A model generated the notes under the pieces. That model did not search any database and was not told the origin of the DNA. It saw only the letters and a program-made list of their open reading frames with translations. From NCBI RefSeq assembly GCF_018141105.1, contig NZ_CP054839.1:8179898-8243897 (forward strand): a DNA stretch of 64,000 nucleotides, read 5' to 3'. The DNA is from Saccharopolyspora erythraea (GTDB taxonomy: Bacteria > Actinomycetota > Actinomycetes > Mycobacteriales > Pseudonocardiaceae). Shown here one piece after another: positions 43,692 through 52,970 of this stretch (its first letter is position 1; the number at the start of each line of letters is the position of its first letter). A program made the translations under genes and the position numbers.

Positions 43692-46015
43692 GGTTTGTGC
43701 TAGCGGCCGTGATCGCGGTGTTGCTGCTCGGCGCGGTCCCGGTACCGCAGGCGACCGCGCAGAACGACGATCCGCACGCCCGACTGGAAGTGTCGAAGAT
43801 CACACCTTCGGTCGCGGGTGCGGGCGCGCCGCCGGAGGTGACCGTCAGCGGCACGCTGACCAACACCAGCTCCCGCGCCATCCACGACGTGGAGGCCCGC
43901 ATCCAGCGCGGCGAGCCCGCGGCCACCGAGGCCGCCGCTCAGCGGGCCGTGCGCGACGGCTCGCAGACGGTCGCCGAACAGAACTTCACCTCGATCACCG
44001 GCAGCCTCGCCCCAGGTCAGCGGGTGCCGTTCGAGCTGAGGATCCCGTTCACCGGACCCAACTCGCTGCAGGTCACCTCGCCCGGCGTCTACCCGCTGCT
44101 GGTCAACGTCAACGGCAGGCCGGCGGGCGGCGCCCGCGCCCGCATCGACGAGGCGCACTTCCTGCTGCCGGTCCTCGCGGCGCCCGGCGCGCCGCCCTCG
44201 GCACCGCCCAAGCCCGCCCCTACGACGATGCTCGTCCCGATCGTCGACTACCCGCGCCTGTCCCGCGGGCCGGTGCCCGGCTCGCGACCGGTGCTCATGG
44301 ACGACCTGCTGTCGGAGTCGCTCGCGCCCGGCGGCAGGCTCTACGAGCTGGTGCGCGCCGTCGGCGAGACGGCTGGGCCCGGCTCGCGGCTGGGCAACTC
44401 GCTGTGCTTCGCCATCGACCCCGACCTGCTCGCCACGGTTCGCGCGATGCAGACCGGCTACCTGGTGCAGCAGCCCAGCGGCGGCACGGTGGAGGGCATC
44501 GGCGCCGGTACCGCCCGGCTGTGGCTGAGCAAGCTGAAGGAGGCCACCGCCGGCCGCTGCGTGATCCCGCTGCCCTACAGCGACGCGGACGTGGTGGCGC
44601 TGGGCCGGGCCGGACTGCCCGACGTGATCAGGGGCGCGCTCGACACCAGCAGCAGGCAGCTCGTGCAGGAGACCCTCGGCGTCGAGCCGCGCAAGGACGT
44701 CCTGTGGCCGGTCGAGGGCGCCATCGACGAACCCGCCGCGGGCCAGGTCGCCGCCCAGGCGCCCGACGGCCCCGGCATCACCACGGCTCTGCTGCGCCCC
44801 GAGGCGATCTCCGGTCCGGCGCCCGCGCGGGTCCGCGGCAGCGGCATCGCCGCGCTGAGCATCGACCCGCTGGTCGCCTCGGCGCTGGACCCGCTGCGCG
44901 ACACCGCGCGCGAGACGACCGAGCTCTCCCCGCAGACCGGTGACGGCGTCGTCGCCGCGCAGAACGCGCTCGGCGCGCTGGCCTTCCGCGCCAACACCGG
45001 CTCCGCTCCCGGCGGCTCGGTGCTGGTCGCGCCGCCGCGGCGGTGGAACGTCAGCGGCGAGGACGTCCGCGCGCTGCTGACCGGCATGGACCAGCTCGCG
45101 GCCGCGGGCCTGGTGCAGCCGACGTCGCTGCCGGAGCCGGACGCGGCGAAGCTGCCCGAGGTCGACCTGAGCTACCCGGTCGACGCCGCGGGGCGGGAGA
45201 TCCCGCGCCGGGTGCTCAACGAGCTCGCGGCGCAGAACTACCGGGTCGGCGACCTGTTCCGCGCCGCCGACCGCGAGCCAGCGGTCAACGTCCAGGAAGC
45301 CGACGTCACCAACCCGATGCGCAACGCCCTGCTGCGGGGCGCGTCCAGCGCCTGGCGCGGCAACCCCGATGCGGCCCGGTACTGGGTCAACGCCGGGCAC
45401 AGGGCGCTTGACCTGGAGTTCTCGCGGGTCCGGCTGGAGGAGCCCAACGGAAAGCTCACCCTCGGGGGCGAGTCCGACAACTACATCCCGCTGACCGTCG
45501 CCAACGACCTGCCGGTCACGGTCTCGGTGGTGTTCCGCATCCCGCGCACGCCCGGGCTCGAGACCAAGGACCTCGGTGTGCTGCGGATCCCGGCGCAGGG
45601 CAGGCGCAGCTTCTTCCTGCCCACCACGGTGCACCGCTCCGGCCAGTTCACCCTCGACATCTCGCTGGCCACACCGTCGGGCACCGAGCTCGGCCCGCCG
45701 AAGCGGCTGCGGCTGGAGTCCGGGGCGTACGGCCCGGTCATCCTGGTGCTGACGATCATCGCGGCCTCGCTGCTGATCGTGCTCTCGGCGTTCCGGGTCT
45801 ACCGCCGCTTCCGCAACCGCGTCCACCGGGTGGCCGAGGCCAACGCCGCCGTGGCCGACCAGCCGGACGCCGCGTCCCAGGCTTCCGAGCAGCCGGACAC
45901 CGAATCACCGAGTACCGAACAGTCGAGTACCGGACAGTCGAGCAACGGGCAGACGGGTACCGAGTCGCAGACCACTCCGCTCACGACCACCGAAAGTGAC
46001 CGCAGCCCGGGCTGA
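43688..46015 (+). CDS. DUF6049 exported membrane-anchored protein (Rv3909-type)
   Basis: Large extracytoplasmic protein of unknown function, 775 residues, always between the Nudix and MurJ genes in actinobacteria. A signal peptide ([20 protein letters not shown]) begins the chain. A beta-rich domain follows ([20 protein letters not shown]), then a central domain of about 350 residues with [21 protein letters not shown] second beta-domain ([20 protein letters not shown]) leads to one membrane helix ([19 protein letters not shown]) near residues 680-700 and a Ser/Thr-rich cytoplasmic tail. Conservation next to murJ suggests a cell-envelope role. The GTG start overlaps the Nudix stop. Confidence 0.85.
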   Translation: MRFVLAAVIAVLLLGAVPVPQATAQNDDPHARLEVSKITPSVAGAGAPPEVTVSGTLTNTSSRAIHDVEARIQRGEPAATEAAAQRAVRDGSQTVAEQNFTSITGSLAPGQRVPFELRIPFTGPNSLQVTSPGVYPLLVNVNGRPAGGARARIDEAHFLLPVLAAPGAPPSAPPKPAPTTMLVPIVDYPRLSRGPVPGSRPVLMDDLLSESLAPGGRLYELVRAVGETAGPGSRLGNSLCFAIDPDLLATVRAMQTGYLVQQPSGGTVEGIGAGTARLWLSKLKEATAGRCVIPLPYSDADVVALGRAGLPDVIRGALDTSSRQLVQETLGVEPRKDVLWPVEGAIDEPAAGQVAAQAPDGPGITTALLRPEAISGPAPARVRGSGIAALSIDPLVASALDPLRDTARETTELSPQTGDGVVAAQNALGALAFRANTGSAPGGSVLVAPPRRWNVSGEDVRALLTGMDQLAAAGLVQPTSLPEPDAAKLPEVDLSYPVDAAGREIPRRVLNELAAQNYRVGDLFRAADREPAVNVQEADVTNPMRNALLRGASSAWRGNPDAARYWVNAGHRALDLEFSRVRLEEPNGKLTLGGESDNYIPLTVANDLPVTVSVVFRIPRTPGLETKDLGVLRIPAQGRRSFFLPTTVHRSGQFTLDISLATPSGTELGPPKRLRLESGAYGPVILVLTIIAASLLIVLSAFRVYRRFRNRVHRVAEANAAVADQPDAASQASEQPDTESPSTEQSSTGQSSNGQTGTESQTTPLTTTESDRSPG

Positions 46016-46081
46016 CATCCTGTTCGGGTGACGCCCCGTTCGGAGCCAGGGGTGAACCCGGTGAGCGGAGGATTTGAGTTG

Positions 46082-47995
46082 GTGAACCGAGACAGGGAGC
46101 CGGCCCGGCCCGGCCACGTGCCCGGCACGCGACCGACCGCGCCCCCGTCGGAGCAGCCGACCCGTCCGCTCCAGCGCAGGCAGGCCCCGGGACCGCACGG
46201 TCCCGGGCACTCGGCCCCGACCCAGCAGGTCCCAGCCCCGCAGCGTCCCGCACCGCAGGGCGCCACCGCGCAGCGACCGCCCCAGCGCGGCTGGCACGCG
46301 GCGCCGACCGAGCCGATCCCGACGGTGGTGCCGGAGCCCGGCATGGACCAGGCCGCCGAGCAGGCGCTCGAGCAGACCCAGGTCATCCGGCCGGTCGCGC
46401 CGGGCAAGCCGTCGCTGCTGCGGGCCAGCGGCTCGATGGCCATCGCCACCCTGATCAGCCGCATCACCGGCTTCCTGTGGAAGGTGATGCTGGCCTGGAT
46501 GGTCGGCACCGGCGTGGTCAACGACTCGTTCACCGTCGCCAACAACCTGCCGAACAGCGTCTTCGAGTTCCTCATCGGCGGCATCCTGACCAGCGTCATC
46601 GTGCCGGTGCTGGTGCGCGCCGCCAAGACCGACGACGACGGCGGCGAGGCATACGTGCAGCGGCTGCTGAGCCTGTCCGTCGTGGTGCTCGGCGTCGGCA
46701 CCGTGCTGTCGGTGGTCGGCGCGTCGTGGCTGGTCTGGGCATACGCCTCCGGCGAGGACAAGGGCAATCCGGAGCTGGCGACCGCCTTCGCCTACTTCCT
46801 GCTGCCGCAGATCTTCTTCTACGGCGTCAGCGCGCTGGTCAGCGCGATCCTGCAGTCCAAGGAGATCTTCAGCCCGCCCGCGTGGGCCCCGGTGGTCAAC
46901 AACCTGGTGGTCATCGCCACCATCGGCGTGTACGCGATGCTGCCGGGCGAGATCGTCATCGACCCGGTGCGGATGACCGACGCGCACCTGATGACCCTGG
47001 GCATCGGCGTCACCCTCGGCGTGGTCGCGCAGGCGCTGATCCAGCTGCCGGCGCTGCGCCACACCGGCATCCGGTTCCGGTGGCGGTGGGGCTGGGACTC
47101 CCGGCTCAGCGAGTTCGGCGGGCTCGCGCTGTGGATGATCGCCTACGTCGGCATCAGCCAGCTCGGCCTGATGGCGATGAGCCGCGCGGGCACCAGCGCC
47201 GGTGCGTGGGCGATGTACAACATCGTCTGGATGCTGCTCCAGCTCCCGTACGGCGTGATCGGCTTCTCCGTGATGACCGCCATCCTGCCTCGGATGAGCG
47301 GCGCCGCCGCCGACGGCGACCACAAGCGCGTGATCGACGACCTGTCGCTGGGCAACCGGCTCTCGGCGGTGACCCTGCTGCCGATCAGCGCGGTGATGAC
47401 CGCGCTCGGCACTCCGATCACGCTGGCACTGCTCGGTTTCGGCGAGAGCGCGACCGACGTCGGCAAGATCGGCATCGCCCTGACGCTCTCGGCGTTCGGC
47501 GTCCTGCCCTACGCGGTCACGATGATGCAGATGCGCGTGTTCTACGCCATGAAGGACGCGCGCACCCCGACGCTGATCATGGTGCTGATGACGGTCTTCA
47601 AGGTTCCGCTGTCGTTGCTGGCGGCGAACCTCGAGACACCGCTGCAGGTGCTCTGCGCGCTCAGCGTCATCAATTCGGTGAGCTTCGTGCTGGGCTGGCT
47701 GGTCGGCGAGATCTGGCTGCGGAGCAGGCTCGGGCCGCTGCGCAGCCGCCGTTTCATGGTGACGCTGGGCAAAACGCTGCTCGCCTCGGCGGGCGGTGGA
47801 CTGCTGGCGTGGCTGGTCGCGCTCGGCGTCGACGCCGTCATGCCGGGTGCCGCCGGGCCCGGAACCGGCTGGATGCAGGCGGTCGCCGGGAGTGCTATCG
47901 GTCTCGTCGCGATCTTCGGACTGATGTCCTTGCTGCGGGTTTCCGAACTCCAGCCCGCGATCGGGCGGCTTACGGGTTTGCTGCGTCGTCGATAA
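46082..47995 (+). CDS. murJ: Lipid II flippase MurJ
   Basis: Transporter that flips lipid II to the outer membrane face for peptidoglycan synthesis, 637 residues. About 125 N-terminal residues are Pro/Gln/Arg-rich and cytoplasmic. Fourteen or so hydrophobic segments follow, starting at GSMAIATLISRITGFLWKVM. The family segments VNDSFTVANNLPNSVFEFLI and GGILTSVIVPVLVRAAK are clear, as is the later QMRVFYAMKDARTPTLIM. Unlike mycobacterial MviN, the chain ends after the transporter; the pseudokinase part is encoded by the next gene. The GTG at 46082 is preferred because GGAGGA is 9 bases upstream. Confidence 0.95.
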   Translation: MNRDREPARPGHVPGTRPTAPPSEQPTRPLQRRQAPGPHGPGHSAPTQQVPAPQRPAPQGATAQRPPQRGWHAAPTEPIPTVVPEPGMDQAAEQALEQTQVIRPVAPGKPSLLRASGSMAIATLISRITGFLWKVMLAWMVGTGVVNDSFTVANNLPNSVFEFLIGGILTSVIVPVLVRAAKTDDDGGEAYVQRLLSLSVVVLGVGTVLSVVGASWLVWAYASGEDKGNPELATAFAYFLLPQIFFYGVSALVSAILQSKEIFSPPAWAPVVNNLVVIATIGVYAMLPGEIVIDPVRMTDAHLMTLGIGVTLGVVAQALIQLPALRHTGIRFRWRWGWDSRLSEFGGLALWMIAYVGISQLGLMAMSRAGTSAGAWAMYNIVWMLLQLPYGVIGFSVMTAILPRMSGAAADGDHKRVIDDLSLGNRLSAVTLLPISAVMTALGTPITLALLGFGESATDVGKIGIALTLSAFGVLPYAVTMMQMRVFYAMKDARTPTLIMVLMTVFKVPLSLLAANLETPLQVLCALSVINSVSFVLGWLVGEIWLRSRLGPLRSRRFMVTLGKTLLASAGGGLLAWLVALGVDAVMPGAAGPGTGWMQAVAGSAIGLVAIFGLMSLLRVSELQPAIGRLTGLLRRR

Positions 47996-48091
47996 GTTCG
48001 GCGTCACGTACCCTCGAACGGGAAGTCTCCTTTCGTGGGGGAGGGGGTGTCTGGTGCCCCCGGCTGGACCGGAAGGAGCGGGAGAGGGAAG

Positions 48092-49660
48092 GTGACCAGC
48101 AAACCGACCGAGCAGGTAGCGCCGGAACGCGACGAGTTCGCCGGGAGCGAGGGTTCCAAAGAACAGGGCCTCACTCCCGGTTCCGTGTTGGACCATGGGC
48201 GTTATCGGCTGCTCGCAAAGGTCGGCACCGATCCCAGATGTGACGCGCAGCTCTGGCGCGCGAAGGACGGTGTCCTCGGCCGGGACGTCGCGCTGACGAT
48301 CCTGGTCGGTGATCGTGCCGACTCCGAGGCCTCCGGCAACGCGCGCCGCACGCTGGAACGCGCGATGCACGCGAGCACGTTCAACCACGTCGGCGTCGCG
48401 CGGGTGCTCGACGTCGTCACGCAGTCGCCCGGTGATCCGCAGGGCGTGCTCGGCGTGGTGATCGCCGAGTGGACCCACGGCACCGACCTGCTCGACCTCG
48501 TCGCGGAAGGGCCGCTGCCGCCCGGGACCGCCGCCCGGCTGCTCCAGCCGCTGGCCGCGGCCGTCGAGGCGGCCCACCACGCCGGCCTGGTGCTCGGCGC
48601 CGACCACCCGCAGCGCATCCGGGTCACCCCGGACGGCGAGGTCCGGATGGCGTTCCCCGGTCCGCTGGCCAAGGCGACCTCCAGCGAGGACGTCCGCGGG
48701 CTGGGTGCCGCGCTCTACCTGCTGCTGACCGGCAGGTGGGCGCTGCCGGACGGACCGGAGGACGTGCCGAAGGCGCCGGTCGGGCCGGACGGCACGATCG
48801 TCGCGCCGCGCACCCTTCGCCCCACCGTGCCGCTGGAGCTGTCCACCGTCGCGGTCCGCGCGCTGGGCAGCCCGGACCAGACCGGCACCACGGGCGGCGT
48901 CCGCACCGGCGCGGCCGTGCTGCGGGTGCTCGAGCAGCACGCGTCGTTCGACGCGCCGACGACGTCCGTGCAGGCGCCGTCGACCAGCGGGGACACCCGC
49001 GACAACGAGGTCTGGAAGACCGAGGACCCCAAGCCCGACCAGGTCAAGCGCAAGAAGCTGTTGATCAGCGTCGGCGTGCTGGCGCTGGCGACGCTGCTGG
49101 TGGTCGGCTGGCTGGCCACCAACCTGATCAGCGTCTTCACCTCCGCCGACCACCCGAGTCAGCAGGGCACCATCATCAGCAACCCCGGCGGCCAGCCGGG
49201 GCAGCCGCCCGCACCGCCCGCCGCGCCGATCGCGATCACCGGCGGCACGCAGTACAACGCCAACGGCTCCCCGGACAACCCGAACAGCTTCCGCCTGATG
49301 TACGACGGCGACCCGGCCACCGACTGGCACACCTCGGGCTACAACCAGCAGCTCGGCCCGGGCGGGATCAGCAGCGCCACCGGCGGTGTGCTCACGCTCG
49401 AGCGCGCCGCGACGCCGCGCGAGGTCGTCATCGACTCGCCGAGCGGCGGCGCGCGGGTCGAGATCCACAAGGTCGAGGGCGCGCCGTCGCCGAGCGCGGA
49501 CACCCTGATCGGTTCCGGCAAGCTGGAGGCGGGCCGGACGCCGATCCAGATCGAGATGACCGGCAAGACCGAGAAGATCCTGATCGTCTTCACCCAGCTC
49601 GTGCAGGGCGCCGACGGCAGGTTCTCGTCGCAGATCAACGAGGTCACCGTCACCGGCTGA
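48092..49660 (+). CDS. Membrane-anchored pseudokinase (MviN C-terminal-like)
   Basis: Counterpart of the pseudokinase and ectodomain that are fused to MurJ in M. tuberculosis MviN; 522 residues here. Residues about 30-290 are protein kinase-like (HGRYRLLAKVGTDPRCDAQL, VIAEWTHGTDLLDLVAEGPL), but the VAIK lysine, the HRD catalytic loop (HHAGLVLGADHP instead) and DFG are missing, so it should not phosphorylate. A Thr/Ser cluster at T196 (AKATSSEDVRGLG) occupies the activation-loop position. A membrane helix is near 320-345. The exterior is a discoidin-like beta domain (YDGDPATDWHTSGYNQQLG). The known role of the homologue is PknB/FhaA control of MurJ. The GTG at 48092 was chosen after GAGAGGGAAG. 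Confidence 0.88.
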   Translation: MTSKPTEQVAPERDEFAGSEGSKEQGLTPGSVLDHGRYRLLAKVGTDPRCDAQLWRAKDGVLGRDVALTILVGDRADSEASGNARRTLERAMHASTFNHVGVARVLDVVTQSPGDPQGVLGVVIAEWTHGTDLLDLVAEGPLPPGTAARLLQPLAAAVEAAHHAGLVLGADHPQRIRVTPDGEVRMAFPGPLAKATSSEDVRGLGAALYLLLTGRWALPDGPEDVPKAPVGPDGTIVAPRTLRPTVPLELSTVAVRALGSPDQTGTTGGVRTGAAVLRVLEQHASFDAPTTSVQAPSTSGDTRDNEVWKTEDPKPDQVKRKKLLISVGVLALATLLVVGWLATNLISVFTSADHPSQQGTIISNPGGQPGQPPAPPAAPIAITGGTQYNANGSPDNPNSFRLMYDGDPATDWHTSGYNQQLGPGGISSATGGVLTLERAATPREVVIDSPSGGARVEIHKVEGAPSPSADTLIGSGKLEAGRTPIQIEMTGKTEKILIVFTQLVQGADGRFSSQINEVTVTG

Positions 49661-49717
49661 TATCACTGGCGCAACGGGGCAGCCGGTGGGAGCCGGCGAT
49701 CAGTAGAGTGCTCAATC

Positions 49718-50326
49718 GTGTCTGTCCCCGTCAGATCGGACGCCGACCTCATCGCGGCGCACACCAGTGGAGATCCACATGCGTTCTCCGAGCTCTTCCG
49801 CCGGCACCGGGACCGGCTGTGGGCGGTGGCGTTGCGCACGATGCGCGACCACGAGGAAGCGGCGGATGCGCTGCAGGACGCGATGATCTCGGCCTTCCGA
49901 AACGCCTCTTCGTTCCGCGCCGAATCCCAGGTCACCACGTGGTTGCACCGGATCGTGGTGAACGCCTGCCTGGACCGCATCCGCAGGCGCCAGGCCAGGC
50001 CGACCGTGCCGCTGCCCGACACCGGGCCTGCCGAGCCCGCCGTCCCGCGCGACGCCATGGCCGAGCAGGACACCCGGATGGCAGTGCAGGACGCGCTCGC
50101 CGAGTTGCCCGAGGACCAGCGCGCGGCGATCGTGCTGGTCGACGTCGAGGGTTACTCGGTTTCCGAGACCTCGGCGATGCTCGGCGTCGCCGAAGGCACC
50201 ATCAAGAGCCGTTGCGCACGTGGCCGCACGAAGTTGGCGAAACTTCTGGGGCACCTGCGGAACCCAAGTGCAGATGCGAACGTCCCAGATGGAGCCAAGG
50301 CCATGCGTCGACGGGAGGGACGATGA
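49718..50326 (+). CDS. sigM: ECF RNA polymerase sigma factor SigM
   Basis: Extracytoplasmic-function sigma factor, 202 residues. Region 2 (DPHAFSELFRRHRDRLWAVA, LQDAMISAFRNASSFRAESQ) and region 4 (DALAELPEDQRAAIVLVDVE, TSAMLGVAEGTIKSRCARGR) are both intact. The counterpart Rv3911 is at the same place, between mviN and trxB. The start is GTG 49718. The stop overlaps the next start in ATGA, so the partner anti-sigma protein is translationally coupled. A C-terminal extension of about 25 polar residues follows region 4. Confidence 0.93.
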   Translation: MSVPVRSDADLIAAHTSGDPHAFSELFRRHRDRLWAVALRTMRDHEEAADALQDAMISAFRNASSFRAESQVTTWLHRIVVNACLDRIRRRQARPTVPLPDTGPAEPAVPRDAMAEQDTRMAVQDALAELPEDQRAAIVLVDVEGYSVSETSAMLGVAEGTIKSRCARGRTKLAKLLGHLRNPSADANVPDGAKAMRRREGR

Positions 50327-51108
50327 GTGGCGAAGACCGGCGCTCGGGGGCGCCGCAGGGCCCACCATGGTCCGTGGACTTGCTGGCTGATTTCCAGGCC
50401 GGGGTGCTCGACCAGGAGACCGCGGACCGGGTGCGGGTCCAGGTCGAGGAGGACCCCGAGGCCAGGGAGATCCTGGCCGCACTGGACGCCACCACCGCCG
50501 ACCTCGGCGACCTGCCGCCGCTGTCGATCCCCGACGACGTGTCGGCGCGGATCGACGCGGCGCTCGAGGAGGAGGTCAGGGCCTGGTCGCAGCAGGCGCC
50601 CGCTTCCCAGCAGAGCGCACCGGAAGCGCAGTCGGCCCGCGTCGTGGACTTCGCCGAGGCCAAGCGCCGTCGCAGGCGCAGGTTCACCGCAGGCGCCGGC
50701 GTGCTCGCCGCCGCTGCCGCGGTCGCGGGCATCGTGGTCTTCTCCGTCGGTGGCGGACCGTACGAGAACGCCGCTCAGCCGCCGTCGGGCACGTCCAGCG
50801 GCAGGCCGCCACTGGCGTTCCAGGGCGAGGTGTCGTTGAGCCCCGCGCAGTTCTCCGAGGCGCTCAACGGCGAGAAGCAGTACGCGGCGGCGCTGGCCGA
50901 CCCGGCCAAGCTCGTCGGCTGCCTGCAGGCCAACGGCGTGCAGGGGTCCAACCCGCTCGGTGCCCGCGAGGTCACCCTGGACGGGCGTCCCGCGCAGCTG
51001 CTGATCCTGTCCTCCGGCGAGATCGGCCGGTTCCGGCTCTTGACGGTCGGCACCGACTGCGGGCCGGGCAACCCGGCCACCCTGTCGGACACCGCCTTCG
51101 GCGGCTGA
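50323..51108 (+). CDS. Membrane anti-sigma factor of SigM
   Basis: Predicted membrane-anchored regulator that sequesters SigM, 261 residues, counterpart of Rv3912 (RsmA). The N-terminal anti-sigma-like domain (SVDLLADFQAGVLDQETADR) lacks the His/Cys zinc motif of ZAS proteins, so it is not a redox-type anti-sigma. One membrane helix follows a basic stretch (EAKRRRRRRFTAGAGVLAAA, then AAVAGIVVFSV). The extracytoplasmic part has two cysteines (LVGCLQANG and GTDCGPG) that may form a disulfide. ATG 50323 overlaps the sigM stop. Confidence 0.85.
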   Translation: MSGEDRRSGAPQGPPWSVDLLADFQAGVLDQETADRVRVQVEEDPEAREILAALDATTADLGDLPPLSIPDDVSARIDAALEEEVRAWSQQAPASQQSAPEAQSARVVDFAEAKRRRRRRFTAGAGVLAAAAAVAGIVVFSVGGGPYENAAQPPSGTSSGRPPLAFQGEVSLSPAQFSEALNGEKQYAAALADPAKLVGCLQANGVQGSNPLGAREVTLDGRPAQLLILSSGEIGRFRLLTVGTDCGPGNPATLSDTAFGG

Positions 51109-51152
51109 TCCCAGTACGTGGGAGGCATTACCGGCCTTCCAAGCGTCGCTGC

Positions 51153-51186
51153 CAGCGCGGTCCCGGCTGATGCCGGGGCCGCGCTG
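51153..51186 (+). terminator. Terminator after the sigM operon
   Basis: CAGCGCGGTCCCGGC (51153-51167) pairs with GCCGGGGCCGCGCTG (51172-51186), 15 bp with a single G-U pair and a 4-base loop, 44 bases past the anti-sigma stop. Confidence 0.6.
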
Positions 51187-51213
51187 TGCTGTGCCCAACG
51201 GGCCCACCGGCCC

Positions 51214-51240
51214 GGGAACAGAGCCGCATAGGATCGCGTT
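51214..51240 (+). promoter_or_regulatory. SigR/SigH-type promoter of trxB-trxA
   Basis: GGGAAC (51214-51219) and GTT (51238-51240) are separated by exactly 18 bases, the consensus spacing of thiol-stress ECF promoters, which control trxB-trxA in Streptomyces and Mycobacterium. The GTT lies 60 bases upstream of the trxB start. Confidence 0.7.
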
Positions 51241-51300
51241 CACCCAGTACGCAGGCGCAGACAGGCGCCGCGGGGAGCACGCGACAACGGAAGGGGCACG

Positions 51301-52302
51301 GTGACTGGCGACGTCCGCAACGTGATCATCGTGGGCTCTGGCCCGGCCGGTTACACCGCTGCGGTGTACGCGGCTCGGGCGGAGCTCGAACCACTGGTCT
51401 TCGAGGGCACCCAGTTCGGCGGTGCGCTGATGACGACCACCGAGGTGGAGAACTACCCGGGCTTCCGCGAGGGCATCCAGGGCCCCGACCTGATGGAGCA
51501 GATGCGGTCGCAGGCCGAGCGCTTCGGTGCCGAGCTGCGCGCGGAGGACGTCGAGTCGCTGGAGCTGTCGGGCGAGATCAAGACCGTCCACGCCAACGGC
51601 CAGACCTACCGCGCCCGCGCCGTCATCCTCGCCATGGGTGCCGCCGCTCGCTACGTCGGGGTGCCGGGTGAGGAGCGCCTGCTCGGCCGCGGTGTCTCGG
51701 CGTGTGCGACCTGTGACGGGTTCTTCTTCCGCGAGCACGACATCGCCGTGGTCGGCGGGGGCGACTCGGCGATGGAGGAAGCGACCTTCCTGACCCGCTT
51801 CGCCCGCTCGGTGACCATCATCCACCGGCGCGAGGAGTTCCGGGCCTCCCGGATCATGCTGGAGCGCGCACGGGCCAACGACAAGATCAAGTGGATCACC
51901 AACACCGTCGTCGACGAGGTCCTCGGCGACGGCTCGGTGTCCGGGCTCAAGCTGCGCGACACGGTGACCGGCGAGACCTCGGAGCTCGGCGTGACCGGCA
52001 TGTTCGTCGCCATCGGCCACGACCCGCGCAGCGCGCTGGTCCGCGACCAGATCGACGTCGACGACGAGGGGTACGTGCTCGTCCAGCAGCCCAGCACCCA
52101 CACCAAGCTGCCCGGTGTCTTCGCGGCAGGCGACCTGGTCGACAAGACCTACCGGCAGGCCGTCACCGCCGCGGGCTCCGGCTGCGCGGCGGCCATCGAC
52201 GCCGAGCGGTGGCTGGCCGAGCAGGAGGCCGTCCCGACCGCCGAGATCGCCTCGGAGTTCGTCGGCGGCGGCTACGCGGCGCAGACCCTCACCACCCCCT
52301 GA
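51301..52302 (+). CDS. trxB: Thioredoxin reductase
   Basis: NADPH-dependent flavoenzyme that reduces thioredoxin, 333 residues. FAD-binding [16 protein letters not shown] is near the start. The redox pair C135/C138 is in [12 protein letters not shown]. The NADPH-binding segment is [20 protein letters not shown]. The FAD-closing motif is [20 protein letters not shown]. The GTG at 51301 follows GGAAGGGG. It is co-transcribed with trxA 32 bases later, behind a SigR-type promoter at 51214-51240. Confidence 0.97.
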   Translation: MTGDVRNVIIVGSGPAGYTAAVYAARAELEPLVFEGTQFGGALMTTTEVENYPGFREGIQGPDLMEQMRSQAERFGAELRAEDVESLELSGEIKTVHANGQTYRARAVILAMGAAARYVGVPGEERLLGRGVSACATCDGFFFREHDIAVVGGGDSAMEEATFLTRFARSVTIIHRREEFRASRIMLERARANDKIKWITNTVVDEVLGDGSVSGLKLRDTVTGETSELGVTGMFVAIGHDPRSALVRDQIDVDDEGYVLVQQPSTHTKLPGVFAAGDLVDKTYRQAVTAAGSGCAAAIDAERWLAEQEAVPTAEIASEFVGGGYAAQTLTTP

Positions 52303-52334
52303 CCTCGCACTCGACCTCAACAAGGGAGATCAAC

Positions 52335-52661
<327 letters not shown>

Positions 52662-52713
52662 CGCTGCGACAGCGCTGCGCTGTGACGTTGGCAGCCATCT
52701 GAAGCAACCCACC

Positions 52714-52765
52714 AACGCGGTCCCGCCGTCCCATCGATGTGCATGGGGTGGCGGGACCGCGTTTT
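52714..52765 (+). terminator. Terminator after trxA
   Basis: AACGCGGTCCCGCC (52714-52727) pairs perfectly with GGCGGGACCGCGTT (52750-52763), which runs into a TTTT. The loop is 22 bases. The rest of the 309-base gap before cwlM holds no recognisable gene and presumably the cwlM promoter. Confidence 0.75.
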
Positions 52766-52970
52766 CGCGTACTGCACGCGATCGTGTACACACACATGGT
52801 CCCCACGCCCTCCCGTGGTGCCGACGGGCCATAGCGCCGTGACACGACAGGCAAGGCACAATGACCCAGTGCCCGGAAACGCGAACCGGACACGAGCAAG
52901 CAGGACACCGGGGGATTAGGACCATCCTTCGCGTCGGTCCCCACCGACGCCTGAATCGAGCGAGGAGTGC

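Noticed and set aside
45905..49666. A very long open frame antisense to murJ and the pseudokinase gene
   Set aside because: Its product is His/Arg/Gln/Gly-rich low-complexity sequence with no domain. Such frames are expected opposite GC-rich genes with strong third-position bias, and the sense genes are clearly real.
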